From Paenibacillus macquariensis (GTDB lineage Bacteria; Bacillota; Bacilli; Paenibacillales; Paenibacillaceae): a stretch of 64,000 nt of DNA. Below, in pieces: positions 63,187 to 64,000 of the stretch. The notes under the pieces were generated by a model that worked only from the letters and a program-made list of their open reading frames with translations, had not been told where the DNA came from and did not search any database. The position numbers and the translations under genes were made by a program. The stretch lies in assembly GCF_900156375.1 (NCBI RefSeq), contig NZ_FTNK01000013.1, positions 62,001-126,000 of the forward strand, in the 5' to 3' direction. Numbering within the stretch: position 1 is the stretch's first letter; the number at the start of each line of letters is the position of its first letter.

Positions 63187-63750
63187 TTATTGGGCTGTCT
63201 GCTGTATATGACTTGTTTCTTGTAGATAGATAATCCAAGGATACTGCTCTTTATTATTGTAAACCTCCTCTACATCGATAATCACTGGAACAACGTAATC
63301 ACCCTTATAATATACTTTACCTCCAACCTTCTCTATAGGTACATGAAACGTAATCCGGAGAGCTCGCTGAAACACAGGTTCCATTAATGCTACATAATAT
63401 TTTAATTTATTCTCCTCACCAAAAAGAACGGCTGCTGATAGTAGGTCTGCAATAAAATGCCCTCGATAATGCTTAAGTACCGCCATCTTATCAATTATTG
63501 CTACTGCTCCTTCTGCCTGAATGAGTTTCGGATGATCTGCAAAGGGAGCAATCTGATTGATCTCACTCTCGTGAATACTGTAAGGTGTAATTTCGGATGT
63601 ACCTATATGCTCACCCTCTTCTGTAACGATCACAAACCGTTCCAGAACCTCTTCAGTAAAATCAAGATCATATCCTTTCTCCAGCCAGACGGTTGTCCAA
63701 ATATGATTAAATCGATCTAACTCAAATTTACTCTCCACACGTTTGAACAT
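63187..63750 (-). CDS. GNAT-fold acyltransferase resembling autoinducer/N-acyl amino acid synthases
   Basis: A 187-aa protein that follows the layout of LuxI/FeeM-like acyltransferases: an N-terminal segment with conserved Trp and Arg (FNHIWTTVWLEKGYDLD), a central AIIDKMAVLKHYRGHFIADLL in the acyl-carrier binding place, and the late EPVFQRALRITFHVPIEKVG followed by VYYKGDYVVPVIIDVEEV, which is typical of this branch. It has no membrane segment. AAGGAG precedes the ATG. The chemotaxis receptor follows at once. The acyl donor and amine acceptor are unknown. Confidence 0.6.
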   Translation of the reverse strand: MFKRVESKFELDRFNHIWTTVWLEKGYDLDFTEEVLERFVIVTEEGEHIGTSEITPYSIHESEINQIAPFADHPKLIQAEGAVAIIDKMAVLKHYRGHFIADLLSAAVLFGEENKLKYYVALMEPVFQRALRITFHVPIEKVGGKVYYKGDYVVPVIIDVEEVYNNKEQYPWIIYLQETSHIQQTAQ

Positions 63751-63900
63751 AGCTTCTACTCCTTATAATTAGGGTATAAACAATATATGTCTATCTTCTT
63801 ATCGGAATAAATTGGTAGGAAATGTAGCTACAATTCTATGTCGTTATCTTAGAAAATTCCGAACAAATTACAATCTCTCAATGGAAGCGCTATATAAATA

Positions 63901-63945
63901 AGACCTAAGTAAATTTCCCTAAGAACATGGAAATCACTTAGGTCT
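63901..63945. terminator. Hairpin near the right window edge
   Basis: AGACCTAAGT..ATTTCC pairs with GGAAAT.ACTTAGGTCT. On the minus strand it would follow the partial reading frame at the window edge. Confidence 0.65.
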
Positions 63946-63966
63946 ATGCTATAAATGAATGTCTCT

Positions 63967-64000
63967 TTACTTGAAGACTGACTTATTCATTTCGGTCCAC
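63967..64000 (-). CDS. Possible C-terminal end of a gene beyond the window
   Basis: The last 34 bases read on the minus strand as WTEMNKSVFK and a stop, right before a hairpin. Too short to identify; included because the terminator position fits. Confidence 0.3.
   Translation of the reverse strand, partial: WTEMNKSVFK

Noticed and set aside
1..64000. CRISPR arrays, insertion sequences, prophage genes, tRNA or rRNA genes
   Set aside because: No regular spaced repeats, transposase or phage proteins, or RNA gene signatures were found on either strand.

Overview
The window looks like chromosomal DNA from a low-to-moderate G+C, spore-forming Firmicute, most likely Paenibacillus or a close relative. 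The gene content supports this: Bacillus-type EcsAB, BdbCD, BrxA and SasA/RelP, a YesMN-type two-component system with a CUT1 sugar transporter, a KinB-like sensor kinase, near-perfect CcpA (cre) sites, AGGAGG-type ribosome binding sites and intrinsic terminators after most genes. I see no rRNA, tRNA, CRISPR array, complete insertion sequence or prophage.

Region by region. 1-6600: housekeeping genes, mostly on the minus strand (queG fragment, signal peptidase I, a GNAT, sodA, mutY, acpS, nadE, brxA). 6700-14600: a KinB-like histidine kinase, a YhiN/YtfP-type flavoprotein, ecsAB with a frameshift in ecsB, a MarR regulator and a DHA2 multidrug transporter. 14700-18400: a YkoEDC-type ECF vitamin transporter whose double ATPase carries an internal GC-rich block and a repeat-built linker. 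18500-28800: bdbDC, an esterase, free-methionine sulfoxide reductase, a MutS2-like ATPase without an Smr domain behind a long structured leader, SasA/RelP, an ArsB/NhaD carrier, a zinc-ribbon/coiled-coil pair and a cyclophilin lipoprotein. 28800-32700: a surface-polysaccharide operon (GT2, acyltransferase 3, GH18). 32700-40600: speD, a deletion scar of an LLM-class monooxygenase, VanW, metE under a cobalamin riboswitch, an MFS carrier and an ECF sigma/anti-sigma pair with a frameshifted sigma gene. 40600-48300: a hybrid multi-PAS kinase, a lipoprotein serpin, a DinG-like helicase, a DedA protein and a small membrane protein. 48400-58350: a beta-galactoside operon (YesN/YesM regulators, binding protein, two permeases, LacZ) with two strong cre sites. 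58400-64000: a CNNM-type membrane protein, a DUF1836 protein, UppP, a chemotaxis receptor broken by a 10-bp tandem duplication and an autoinducer-synthase-like acyltransferase.

How genes work together. The lac operon senses sugar through YesM/YesN, imports it through the binding protein and two permeases (the ATPase must come from elsewhere, as with MsmX), cleaves it with LacZ and is under carbon catabolite control. BdbD and BdbC form an oxidative folding pair. GT2, the acyltransferase and GH18 probably make, modify and trim an extracellular glycan. The cobalamin riboswitch silences B12-independent methionine synthase when B12 is present.

Three genes (ecsB, the ECF sigma factor, the chemotaxis receptor) are each out of frame by a single event, and one gene survives only as its two ends. 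The least explained element is the roughly 340-nt structured leader with two successive terminators between sasA and the MutS2-like gene. All calls come from reading the sequence; no database search was run.
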